Shown: piece by piece, positions 24,700-34,790 of the stretch
Position numbering within the stretch: the first letter of the stretch is position 1
How the letters are laid out: every line of letters begins with the position of its first letter
Assembly: GCA_963169105.1 (NCBI GenBank)
Contig: OY720639.1
Span: forward strand, 49,519,848-49,583,847
Reading direction: 5' to 3'
Source of the DNA: Ceriagrion tenellum
Lineage: Eukaryota; Arthropoda; Insecta; Odonata; Coenagrionidae
Length of the DNA: 64,000 bases
Made by a program: the position numbers and the translations under genes
Notes under the pieces: generated by a model
Seen by the model: the letters and a program-made list of their open reading frames with translations, nothing else
Told to the model about the DNA's origin: nothing
Database searches by the model: none

Positions 24700-25130
24700 T
24701 AAAAATAATAACCCCAGTGATAAAAGAAGCAAGAAATACATGGTGAGGAGAATAGCCCAAGCAAAGAAGGCATTCTACCGGAAGAGGAGTAACACAAGCC
24801 TGGAAGTAAAAAGACACTTTTTAAGACATAATAGTACTATGCCTTCATATGGCAGTGAAGCATAGACAATCAAAATTTGTATGGCTAAGGAGTTTCGACA
24901 ATGTTATGTCATTAAAGAATAATAAAGATCAAATGGACGGTCTGAATCATCAATGAAAAAAATCTAAGAAGTTATAGATAGGAATGATGTATATAATGAA
25001 AACTCTGATATGCAAGGACCATCTTATTTGAGACAATTTTTGACAAAATGTCGAAATGGAAATAATAATGGACGGTGAAATGAATTCGAAGAATTTCTGA
25101 GGAGAACCAATGAAGGAATGCACCACTCCT
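24700..25130 (+). pseudogene. LINE reverse transcriptase fragment (post-catalytic region)
   Basis: Reads DKRSKKYMVRRIAQAKKAF, then YRKRSNTSLEVKRHFLRH, then PSYGSEA-stop-TIK (the usual YGSEAWTI), and in a shifted frame IKIKWTV-IINEKNLRS. These are the successive landmarks of the region after the catalytic box in a LINE family distinct from A and B. The ends are not recognisable and no catalytic motif remains. Confidence 0.6.
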
Positions 25131-25225
25131 TCAATAAAGGACGCCGAAGTGAGGACTTATGTAAGGATAAGTTGGATTGTTCAGCTCAAAGAGTGAAGCG
25201 GTGAGCTTAAGCAAACCAATATTTG

Positions 25226-25265
25226 GATTGATTGTTCCTGATGATGATTTCAAATGCCTGAATCA
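25226..25265 (+). other. Possible decayed hammerhead-like motif
   Basis: CTGATGA followed by TGATT, an 11-base loop, AATCA and AAAA. The stem TGATT/AATCA is exact and the layout is that of a hammerhead core in which GAAA has become AAAA. It is short and could be coincidence; no protein relic of a Penelope-like element was recognised beside it. Confidence 0.25.
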
Positions 25266-26139
25266 AAAATGCTTTCTCCATGCAATTTAATTTTGGTTTT
25301 GTCGTGCTTTAGTATTATACCTTTGCGTATTGTTATAGCTTCGCTCCTCTGCTTGTAGATTTTGCGGGTATTTCGCACCCCATTTCTGGGGTGGATATTT
25401 TCTTGTGGTGGATAATTTTTGCTATGGATTAGAAACAATTCCTTCATACTCACTCAATGTTTTTGCTAAAATTTGCTAAATTTTTTTGTACCGTTAAATT
25501 TATCGGTAAACAACTTCATGATGAATGATGCGAATCCATTTTTCCCTTATGTCAATAATTCCGGAAAGAGAGTTTAACTTGCTCATTACTCTTCAATTGG
25601 ATCTGAAGGATGAGGGGGTGCTGATTATTCCATATTAAAGGTTTTTTATTCTTGCTTGCTTTTTTAATTTAATTACTTTTAATTAATTTAATACTAAAAT
25701 AATTAATAGCCCTATGACGATACTGACGAAGGAGCATAAAGAGACAAATTACGAGACAAAATGGTGTGTGAGAAAGTTCTAGGAAAGTATAGAAAGCAGT
25801 AGTTGATGTAGTAGTACACCGTAGACGTTTGGAATTGGTTTTATGACTCGAGTGGTTGCTAAAGAGCGTGATGGTTGCGAGGACTTCGAGTAAGGAGGAA
25901 AAAGGTGTGCAGATTGGAGAATTTGGTTTGTGGATTAGATGAAGGGGGACTCATGTCGATCTGGCGAAGGAAACGGTGTGAGGAAATAGAAATCTACGGT
26001 TAGAAAAGAGTAAATGTATCTAATCTGATCGGTAGACCAGCTTTACTAAGTAGAGAGGCGTTGCGACGAGCCGGTACAATCACCAATTTCACATTTCCGA
26101 CTAAATGGGCAATTAATGATTTGCTCTGTTCCTTGATAT

Positions 26140-26640
26140 TTCCTTGGCACATCTTATCCCGAGTTTCAATACTGACGAAGATGATGTGGAAAACATCGAT
26201 CTTACATTGACGTACTATCGTATCATGCAGCACCGGATAAATCAGTCTCGCACCACTTGTACATACACCATGGTCATAGTTTACACGCCCTTCATCGTAA
26301 AATTCATTTTGATGTGAGCGATATAGAAAAAAACGTACTTTCTTCGACGCATCGTTATATCTCACATATTAACCTGACTTGCTTCATCGATGTGTCTTCG
26401 ATTAAGTTAAAATTTCATCGCTAGTATCCATGGAGATGTGGGCGATACGGAAAAAAATCGCCCTCACGTCGATTTCTCGTCACATCGCACCATTTGACTT
26501 GACTCACACGATACACATCGATACGTCCTTGGCATAAATGAAATTCCATTTTAGGTTTCCGTTACTACGTGATCGATATGGAAAAAATTGCAATCACGTC
26601 GATGTCTCGTCATATCGTCGTACGGCTTAACCTGTCCCGC
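26140..26640. repeat. Diverged tandem repeat, unit about 125-133 bp
   Basis: Units begin near 26178, 26311, 26435 and 26566. Each carries a GATGTG-GCGATA-GGAAAAAA-like opening, then TCACGTCGAT-TCTCGTCA-ATCG, then a segment resembling TTGACTTGACT. Units 2 and 3 are most alike; the first is weakest. The array is rich in ATCGAT and CGAT words. It looks like a small satellite or minisatellite remnant of about four units. Confidence 0.6.
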
Positions 26641-27080
26641 CCCGCCTTCATCACCCCATTCCATCTTCATCCCTTGGTCCGCCGCGCGCATATTTTGACC
26701 CGCGGGTCGAAACACGTGGCTTCCAACCCTTCTCTACGTCTCTAACCTTCACAACATTCCCAACCCCCAACTGCTCGCTGGCTGAGTCCCCCCTCCATGC
26801 TCTCCCTTCAGCCTCCCCCTCCCTAATCCTCACTCCCCCTTGCATAACAGGAAGGGCCAGGAGTGGGGGCGGGGTCGAAACAATCTCCCAGGGGAAGAAT
26901 TGGAGGAGAGAATATCTCGCAGCGAGAAAAGTCGGCGTGTTGGTGTTAGGGTCGGGGTGGCTGAGAAGGGAGAGGGAGAAGGGACATGTGAGGGCATCCC
27001 CGTTGAACGCCCGCTCAATTTTTTAAGCCCTCCGCCGAGAGGAGGATATATGCCAGAAGGGAGGAAGGAGTAAAAGAGGG
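26640..27080. other. GC-rich block with a pyrimidine-to-purine switch
   Basis: The + strand is C/T-rich from 26640 to about 26840 and G/A-rich from about 26850 to 27075, so the strand bias inverts at the middle. Opposing frames of 64, 107 and 77 codons are low-complexity by-products. It directly precedes repeat copy 1 at 27090-27480. Confidence 0.5.
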
Positions 27081-27089
27081 GAGACGTGG

Positions 27090-27480
27090 AAGGTGAAGCG
27101 AGGTATAATATCCCGTTTCCACAACCGCTGTACCCAACCTCATGCATTTCCACTGCTGTGGAGTTACAGGCGTAACTCTGTCCTGCTCTCTCTAGGAATT
27201 GCGACGGTCAAGTGAAAGGCGAGGAATTAATTTCAAACGAAATTAGAATTTTCTCATGAATGACAATATTTGGAATGGTTTCAAAAGCAAATTACACTCT
27301 CCCCTGTTCATTAAAAAGAATAGCTCTGTGTGCTCCTCCATTCCGTTTTCATTGTTTTGATTGTCTTGGTTCAAATATCTGGTTTCCCCTTATCGTGACG
27401 AAAGCGACAACCACTGTTAGTTGGTAGCGTCAGAAATTACGCGTATTCGACGAACGAAAGTGCATCCCCACAGCAATTTT
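27090..27480 (+). repeat. Dispersed repeat, copy 1
   Basis: It aligns with 41225-41640 in the same orientation. Shared words include CCCGTTT-CAC-ACCG-TGTAC, ACAG-CGTAACTCTG, AAGTGAAA-G-GAG-AATTAATT, CAATATTTGGAA-GTTTCAAA and GCG-CAACCACTGT. The similarity is interrupted by small gaps. It may extend upstream into the GC-rich block, since both copies follow one. No ends, TIRs or coding potential were recognised. Confidence 0.6.
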
Positions 27481-27870
27481 GTCCTTCAGGCATGTAAGGC
27501 AGCACGTATTAATGTCAATTGTGAAAAAATGACATGACCAAAGAACGGCAGCATTTCATATTCATTCACCTATGCTACAAAATTATAATTGAAGCCATAG
27601 AATTGACCCGCAAGAATTTAGCATCACAATCGTGTGCCGGCCAATACCTACGCTGATCATGTCTTGGTGATTTTTTTCTTGAACTGGCAGATAATTGCCG
27701 TGGTCCAGTACTGACTATCTGTTGAAGAACAGTCTTATGAATCTTGAAAGAGTACTTGCTCCATTTGCTATTCCGGGATACCAGCCGCGTCATTGTTTCC
27801 CCGACAACGTTTCTTCTCCTATCCTGGAGGCGTCTTCAGGTCAAAGATGTGCTCTGCTTTTTATCCCAGG

Positions 27871-28074
27871 TTCTGGGAAGCTATAGAAATTACACATTGC
27901 CAGAATAGCATCAACAGAGAAGATGGCTACAACCTAGCGACATCCTGGAAGAGAGTTCTGACGCGCATGGGAGAAAGCAAAAAGAAAACTGGCGGCAAAA
28001 CGGGCAGTAAATCAGATGCGACCGACACCACATCATCATCTGTCAAAAATGGCATTGCACAAAACTCGATCTGA
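27871..28074 (+). pseudogene. Penelope-like GIY-YIG endonuclease C-terminus
   Basis: The frame contains FWEAIEITHCQNSINREDGY followed by NLATSWKRVL. In Penelope-like elements the nuclease ends with a similar REAIEI-K-H-NN-NREDGY-LS-W block, and the Glu of the EAIEI stretch belongs to the conserved part of the GIY-YIG fold. The frame goes on with a Lys/Gly/Ser-rich tail, GESKKKTGGKTGSKSD, and stops at 28072-28074. The GIY and YIG motifs themselves are missing because the copy is 5'-truncated just upstream. The enzyme would cut target DNA during retrotransposition. The assignment rests on this short block only. Confidence 0.5.
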
Positions 28075-28103
28075 AGACTTCCCAAGGATAGAAGGAGGAA
28101 AGT
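28071..28103 (+). ncRNA. Hammerhead-like motif in the Penelope-like relic (plus strand)
   Basis: CTGAAGA at 28071-28077 overlaps the stop of the nuclease frame. CTTCC and GAAGG flank the loop CAAGGATA, followed by AGGAAAG, a degraded GAAA. On the opposite strand, 27839-27809 gives CTGAAGA, CGCCTCC, AGGATA, GGAGAAG, AAAC. The two share the loop word AGGATA, so they are copies of the same motif. Function is unlikely for the decayed plus copy. Confidence 0.4.
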
Positions 28104-28160
28104 TGGAAAACGACGCGGCGGGAATCCTGGAGGAAAAAATAGAGCAATCACTGTCCTATA

Positions 28161-29560
28161 TGATACATTAAAATATTCCCCTCACGAGCTTAGGGGAGGA
28201 TTAGACGGTATAGTTACTGGGATTTGGATAGATATTCTCCATTGCAGACCACTGGGGTTGTTCTTGATATGATCGGACAAAAACTATCAAGAGCCTGATA
28301 GTTATCGTGTCGCTACTCCTTTAGTTAACACCTCCGTGGCTTTTTGTAAAAGGTCATAAGTCACAAAAGATATTTATAACGTTTTTATCATTGCGAGCAT
28401 TTTGGACGAAAATATGGACGAGCAAAATAAAAAAATCCTACATCCCCAAAGAAAAAATGATGTACTGTGAACCCGTGTTGAATTGATGTGCGAAAGGGTA
28501 ACCCTGGCTCTAGGATCAAGTCGGGGAATGTTAGAACACCTTCAGTCATTTTACTACTTATGAAGCATGATGAGCGAAGAGGACGCAATAAAAAGCATAA
28601 TTGATATGGAATTGAGAAATTAAAAAAGGAGATAACCAACGGGAAGAAAATAGAGGCACAAAAAACCAAGAAAAGACGTTCATAAAAGGTGAGTAATAAG
28701 TCTGAATGGAACTTATCACTGAATACCCAAGTATGTACCTTTACCTTAATTCGATCTTTAGCTAAAACTTTCGTGGATACAAATGAGACCATGCATTTTT
28801 GCACTGCTTATGTCAGGAAAATAATTTGTTCAAATGCACAACTAGAGTTGTTCTAGAAAAAAAAATGGACTTAAACTAACATATAATACTATTTTCTGGA
28901 GTCTGGTAATGAACGGAGCCGTAAATGGTTTCGAACTTAGACTCTAAGAATGGGAGAGCGAAAGTTAGAATATCTACAGGAATTTTGACAAATTATGATG
29001 GTACGGAGACTAGCAGTAATATAAAACTTCGCACTTACGACAATTTTATTAGAGATGTAGAAATAATGCTTAAGCGAAGAGGGTGATTGATTGAAGAACT
29101 AGCAGTAGCCCTCAAAACTTACTCTGTCCGAGGTATTTATTGTCCCGACCAAATATTCCGTAATTTTCATTACCTAGTTGATACACCAACTGGCCATAAC
29201 TCACAGTGAAACTAGGCAGTGATACTAAAACAATCTTTCAATGTTAAAAACGCACATCATTTATCCCTGGATATGGCTGGGATACTGTGACAAGGCTGTC
29301 ACTACTCGAATTAATCTTGATTAAGTCACTTAGATTTGTTTCTAAACGTGAATCTAAATCACAGCAATGTGGTAATGCAAGGGGAAATATCACATTTTGA
29401 AGAAAAATTCACATTTCTTTCAATCTCTGATAAAAATAACTCAAAGGTTCAAAATAAAAATTTTCGTCCACATGAATAGCAAAACAATGATATCAAAAGG
29501 CATTCGTTTTAAACGCGAATCGTATATAAGATAGCCCTTTCAGGAAGGAGGAAATCAAGC
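28161..29560. other. Intergenic DNA, no gene recognised
   Basis: AT-rich with no recognised domain in any frame. The 138-codon minus frame at 28388-28804 is rich in Phe, Leu and Ser, as expected from translating A-rich + strand sequence, and I do not call it a gene. Confidence 0.45.
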
Positions 29561-29574
29561 TTGGACAGAACCCA

Positions 29575-29790
29575 CGTGGTGACGTCACTCGCTCCACAAA
29601 TGCTTATTTTTGGATTCCAAAATCGTGATCCATCGCGACTGGACATATTAATTTGCATATGCTAGGGCCTTATTCAGGAAGGGCTGGAAGTTGTCGGGCC
29701 TTGACAGTGACAAAATTTTGACGTCACAGGCAATTAAAATCCCTATTTTCGAATTCCACCCTTGGGATTTGTCGACGCTGTGACGTCAAT
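29575..29790. promoter_or_regulatory. Cluster of three CRE-type TGACGTCA sites
   Basis: Perfect palindromic TGACGTCA sites stand at 29580-29587, 29719-29726 and 29781-29788. The first is directly joined to an E-box: CACGTGGTGACGTCAC. TGACGTCA is the binding site of CREB/ATF-type bZIP factors. The sequence after sites 1 and 2 is alike (TATTTT-G-ATTCCA, then TCG-GAC), so the cluster probably arose by an old ~139-bp tandem duplication. Whether it acts on a gene cannot be seen here. Confidence 0.4.
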
Positions 29791-29799
29791 CTTTAGTCA

Positions 29800-31590
29800 T
29801 TGTCAGGGAATGGCAACGCACTGGGCTCCAGGAAGATGATGGAGAAGATGCCCAAGTGGTTCATAAAACATATTAGAGAGCGCTGAAGATTACGCTCATT
29901 CCATTTAAGCGATCATTCACTACGATCAACACATATAGTAGATCGAAATAATTAAGATTCGAAAGCATTTTATCATTATATTTAAATTAATAATACATTA
30001 AGAAACATTTCTTTGAAAAATAAGGAAAAAAAATGACTGCTACAATGAAAAAGTAAAATGGTCCGATAAGATTCTGGAAAAATTAGACCGGGTATGTGAT
30101 AAATTAGGAAACTAATAGCTAAACCAGGAGAATGGGTAAAGCGGGGAAAATGTAGAGGCAACAAAATGTTTCAATCTGCGACAAAAGTCATTCAAGTTTT
30201 CCGAAAGGAATGGCGTTAACACTATCGAAGCATGAAAAACTGGGTATCTAAAACTAGATAGCTTCTATCTATCAAGCATTTTCATCTCAAGCTCACCTCA
30301 ACTCTATCACCAGCTATTTCAAATATATGTAATTTATGATACCAAGCAAAAGTTATGCTTAGAAAAAGTGTTCAACGATAAAAGCTTGTTGCACTAAATT
30401 TATCTGTTTAATAAGTGGATTCCTGCAACTGTTTTATGGGTTTACAAAACATTACCGCGGAGATTGATCTTAAAATAATTAGTTGATAAAGCGGAAATCT
30501 GAATAATAACCATCTCCATTATGAATTAAAAATAACAAGCATCAAACCAATTATCAGAATCACATAATGAAAATTTAACGGCTAATGAGCAAAAAAATTA
30601 ATTTTAAGATGATGACGGGGTTCCAAACTAAACAACAGTAAAATGATAACGTAAATTATACGCTCTCGCATTACTCACAAATATGATACATTATGAGAGG
30701 AATTTTTGCGATTAAAAAAAGTCAATACGAGGGTGAATTATGCAATTTTAATTATCTCATTTTAATTTCAGCTCTAAAATTTGTATGCTGGCAATGAAAG
30801 ATGAATTTTATCCATTAAGGAGTGAGAAGGTTTACTATTTGTCATTATAAACTTGTAAATAATAATCTGCGGATTTTCGATAAAATTTTAGGATTGGCAT
30901 TTATAGCAATATTAAAATACCAGTATTTTTCCAATATAATTCCTTATTTTTTAGTTACTTTTATAATAAAATTAAGAGTATGACCAATATTTAGCCATTT
31001 TTGCTTCACTCACTATCCTGCCCAACCAAAATGAGGTTTAAATAAATGTAATAAATTGCCATACGACTTTCATAAAACTATCTGAATTCTTTTAAGAAGA
31101 TGCAAGTGAGATATAAATAACATTTTTTGTGATCAAACTTCCTTAAAAGTATACACTACAGTTTATCTGTAGTGCATTAAATTATATCATTTCCTTCTGT
31201 TACATTCTAGTCTTAAACAATGTTTTCTCCTGACATTTTTTCCGTATCTTTTCTATTACCTATACATCCTCCTTCTATAGATTAATGATTCGAGTCCTAT
31301 ATGGTGAAGTACATGAATGCCTGACCTCAATCATAAGTTAGAAAAATAAGAATAAAGATTGAACAAAACTTACATGCAGTTATTATAAACTAAATCCTAA
31401 AATCCACAATGCGTTGTCAGTGAAACAAGAACCATAACTATGAGTTACACCAATGTCAAATATTTACAGCATTACATGAAGTATCTACATAATGATATAA
31501 ATGATAGAGCACCCTGATAAATCTTACACGCAAAAATTAAAATCTTTTTTCAATAACTGCGCAGCATTCCAGCGCAAAATTCATTAGCTT
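29800..31590. other. Gene-free AT-rich DNA
   Basis: No coding region was recognised. It holds a short hairpin at 31154-31174 (CACTACAG/CTGTAGTG). The rest is AT-rich sequence with homopolymer runs. Confidence 0.5.
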
Positions 31591-31597
31591 GAAGAAA

Positions 31598-31638
31598 CTT
31601 TAACGAACCACACAAAACTTTTCTGTGGTTTGTTAAAG
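31598..31638. repeat. 15-bp imperfect hairpin
   Basis: CTTTAACGAACCACA at 31598-31612 pairs with TGTGGTTTGTTAAAG at 31624-31638 with one mismatch, which is at a CG dinucleotide. The loop is 11 bases. It could be a remnant of a small inverted-repeat element; no flanking duplication was seen. Confidence 0.5.
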
Positions 31639-31794
31639 ATCCTTAAGATCATAAATTAAATCAAACACAAGGTGTTCCTCAATTTGTGCATATCCACCAA
31701 TATTTCAAACAGATATCGATCACGTTCACCTTGGTAATAATTATAATATCGACTGTATCTTGAGAGTCATTAGGACTTTCTTACATTTACGTCT

Positions 31795-31910
31795 TGCAGG
31801 GCATATGAAAACATATACCTTGGATGGAGAAAAACCCACCCAGACTCGAACTTGCTGCCTTCAGTTTAGTAGGTAGATTCTACTTCGCCGCCTCGAGGCC
31901 GGCGAAAAAT
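31795..31910 (-). repeat. tRNA-derived SINE relic (minus strand)
   Basis: On the minus strand a B-box-like AAGTTCGAGTCT (31853-31842) is followed by GGGTGGGTTTTTCTCCATCC, a common SINE body start. About 40 bp upstream of the B box is GCGGCGAAGTAGAATCTACC, a degraded A-box region. The acceptor stem is not conserved. Confidence 0.5.
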
Positions 31911-31914
31911 ATCA

Positions 31915-32980
31915 GCTTAATTTCAAACATGCAAAACAAATATAATGATGTCTTATGATAAGTTGGAGAGGAAGATGTATGATAAAAATTCTGAGATGAA
32001 GGAGGGGCATACTAATGGGAAACAACTTATGAGGAAACATTTCCCAAAAATCACTAATGGAAGGAGAAATTAATCGTTAAAATCACCTAGCAAGACCGGA
32101 GAAAGAATAAATAGAACAAACAAACTATTAAGAACATCAAAATGAAGACAAATGGAAAAACAAAATGGATTTGAAAGAATTCTCAGGACTTACGTGGGAC
32201 TAGAAATACCTCTGTGGGAAGAAAAAGGAAACTAGCAGATTAGTGGGCATTTTTGAAGATCAGCATCATTCCAATCTACGGATTATTTAGTGCTTATTTT
32301 GATGGCAAAGAAATAACTCAAGAATTCAGAAGAGGTTTAGTGAGTAGTTTATTATAGTTTGGATTACTTTTTAACTACCTTATGAACGTAGACACGTCAG
32401 AATGATATAAAATTCAAGCATAATGTACAAATTGAAAAAACCCTAAGCACCCTCAACGGAATGATTAAAACGCACAGCCAAATTATAGCGAAGTGCCTAA
32501 CACCACGGAAAGCACCAGAAAAGGAAATAAACCATTGTTTTGTTTCGGAAGGGCCAATTATTACCTGATATCCGAATGCGATCCATTCAATTAGTTGCAA
32601 ACTTTATTTGATGAAACTTCAGATTCATTGGAGATAATGATATTAAATCAGGACATACATTTTTTTAAATTTACTACCCCTCCCTCACCCCGACAAGATG
32701 ATATCTGTGCAGGCAAGTCACTCGAGGAATTACCCTCACGGAACATTCTCAGAAAATGGTGGTGAGTTGGATTATTCTAGGAGAGAGAAAGTGCATAGGG
32801 ACAAATGATGACTCCACCACGCATTTCAAAGCAACTATAACAATTTATGAAGGGAAGCGGGAGTGAGTCAAGTGCGGGTAAGAGAGTTGAAAAAATCCGA
32901 AAAATTTTGCCATACCCCTGTGCCGAAGGGAGCGAAACCCTTAATTTGAATGCAAACAAATTAGTGAGTGGGGCTTATCG
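31915..32980. other. Intergenic DNA, no gene recognised
   Basis: A-rich + strand sequence without recognisable domains or repeat ends. The 60- to 67-codon minus frames at 32397-32600 and 32777-32959 are hydrophobic translations of this composition. Confidence 0.45.
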
Positions 32981-32984
32981 TTCT

Positions 32985-33400
32985 GGGAGAGGCGGGCGGT
33001 AGCGAGGTGGTAGGGTAGGATTGTTTTGGGGGGATAGGATTGCAACGGAAGAAAGGATTGTGGGAGAACAAGTAGGGATTGAGTGGAAGCTACAAAACAG
33101 TGGAGTGAGAGAAGAATGACGAGGCAGTGCACGGAGAGAGAGAGAGAGAGGGAGAGGGTGTAGAAGAAAGAAGATAACGGGCCTGATTGGAGAGAGAGGA
33201 AGCCACCAGGTTCAGGCTTAAGCCGCTGATTCATTTATTTATTATTTTTCCGTCCCGTTCCCCACTGGATGGAGAAGTGCTTTGAGAGGGGGGTTTGGGT
33301 AAGGCGGAATGAAGGGTATTAGCGAAAGGGGGAGGGAAATGGAGGGAAGATGGGAAGCAGGGAGGGGGCGAGAGCTGTAGAAGGTTACACATAGGGCTCT
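32985..33400. other. Purine-rich block with a GA microsatellite
   Basis: The + strand is strongly G/A-biased with many GGGAGG and GAGAG words. A (GA)n tract lies at about 33136-33160. A minus 97-codon frame over it is Ser/Leu-rich low complexity. Long purine tracts of this kind can adopt triplex structures, but nothing here shows a function. Confidence 0.55.
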
Positions 33401-33446
33401 CTGTGGAGGTGGATGTGGAAGCTGCTTTTTCTAATTAGAAGAGTTT

Positions 33447-33520
33447 GTATAGTAGTTTGCGCATTGGTTCGGTAAACTAAAGGTCCGTGTTTCGATTCCC
33501 AGGCCGAATTTTCCTCTTGG
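33447..33520 (+). repeat. tRNA-derived SINE head (plus strand)
   Basis: A-box-like AGTAGTTTGCGCATTGG (33451-33467) and B-box-like GTGTTTCGATTCCC (33487-33500) are at tRNA-like spacing, followed by AGGCCGAATTTTCCTCTTGG. It is the best-preserved B box in the window. Mismatches in the stems exclude a working tRNA. Confidence 0.55.
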
Positions 33521-34070
33521 CAATTTCAAATGCATGCTTGGTAATTCAAACTTATATAACATTAGAATTCTGTAGTTTACATGGAATCTTCTGCAATTCT
33601 TCGTGATTAATACCTACTCTCATAATGAATGTTGAAAATGTTAAATAAATGCCTATAGTGTAATCATATATACATGGCTTCTATTTTTAAATGCTGAAAG
33701 CATATGCGCAGACATGAGCGATAACGTCAGAATTAAAATAAAGGATGAAATAAGATGCTGCTGCAGCTCAGTACAAGTGCCAAGTACAATGCAAATTTTA
33801 GATCGGTAATCCAGTATCCATTTAGGCCAATGAAATAATTCAATGTGAAATATCTAAGTAGCGAAATATAATGCAGAGAATTCAAATTTATCAAAGACGG
33901 AAAGCATAATAAATGGATTTATAAAATCAGATTTGCCTATGTCAACCTCTCAAGGATATATATATAGAAAGGCAAAGGAGATCATGCTTTTAATTTTACT
34001 CCATTCCTGAAAACGTGCAGAATGTACAACAAAGGCCATTCAAGAATAAAACTCGATCTTCGTTAACTTT

Positions 34071-34420
34071 GTGGTACTTCATCTCAAATTTTTTAACTCT
34101 GTATCTGTTGCAGACCTCAGTATAATTCACACTTCACCACGACTCGGGTTTCGATGGCTAAACATCATCGCCTGATGCTTAACCAGCATTCCTAGTGGTA
34201 TACTAATATTGTGGTACTCTGACACAAATTTAGTTACTTTGTAACTTTTACAGACCACAGTATAATTCTCACTTCAACACGACCCGGGTTTCAATGGCTA
34301 AGCAGCATCACCTGATGCATGATGACCTGATGACGATACTAAGCCATCGAAATCCGGGTAGTGGTGAAGTGTGAATTATGCTATGGTCTGTTAAAGTTAG
34401 AAAGTTGATAAAAAGGGGCC
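34071..34420. repeat. Two direct and one inverted copy of a ~110-bp repeat, Penelope-like
   Basis: Copy 1 (34071-34195) and copy 2 (34211-34318) are direct repeats sharing GTGGTACT, CAGACC-CAGTATAATTC, ACTTCA-CACGAC-CGGGTTTC and ATGGCTAA-CA-CATC. Copy 3 (34338-34420) is the same text inverted. Read on the minus strand, copies 1 and 2 carry TAGCCAT-GAAACCCG, the end of a hammerhead-like core. At the copy 2/3 junction the + strand reads CTGATGA (34327-34333), a GAT/ATC stem and GAAA (34349-34352). The mixed direct/inverted layout resembles Penelope-like terminal repeats. Confidence 0.5.
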
Positions 34421-34730
34421 ATTCAGTTTTAATTAAACAAGATCGGCGGTTGAACAATCAAAGGATGCTCAATGACTATCGTGGTAGAAATTACATTCGA
34501 CCGTGCGTCGTTGGTTGGGCCATGAATAGAGTATGGTTGATAGTCGACAAAAGAAACACTAAAGATAGACGAGTAAATGGTTTGAGACCTATGTGTAAAA
34601 GAGAAAAGGTATCTTAAGAGGAGGTATATTAAAATTTGAAGAGCAGGATGCGTAGTAGAGTTCAAAGCAATCCAAGAGAGTGACTTAACCGAAAGAGGTA
34701 AGCAATTCTGGAGACCTAGAGTAGAAATAA

Positions 34731-34790
34731 TTAAAAAAGAGACAGAATCATAGCATGAATTAATCAAGCTATGATTCTGTCTCTTTTTAA
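34731..34790. repeat. Near-perfect 23-bp hairpin
   Basis: The left arm 34731-34754 contains GAGACAGAATCATAGC preceded by an A run; the right arm 34768-34790 is its complement, starting GCTATGATTCTGTCTC. The only difference is one extra A in the left-arm A run. The loop is 13 bases. Such conservation of both arms in otherwise decayed DNA suggests a young event such as a template switch or a small foldback. Confidence 0.7.

Larger units (their letters stand above)
27575..28160. mobile_element. Penelope-like element remnant with opposed terminal motifs
   Basis: Three parts are visible: a minus-strand hammerhead-like motif at 27809-27839 with flanking terminal-repeat-like text toward 27575, a plus-strand endonuclease C-terminus at 27871-28074, and a plus-strand hammerhead-like motif at 28071-28103 starting at the ORF end. 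An inverted terminal fragment at the 5' side of a truncated copy is a known arrangement in Penelope-like elements. No reverse transcriptase part is present. Confidence 0.55.

Noticed and set aside
28388..28804. 138-codon minus-strand frame
   Set aside because: Phe/Leu/Ser-rich translation of A-rich DNA, with no motif, and no gene-like context.
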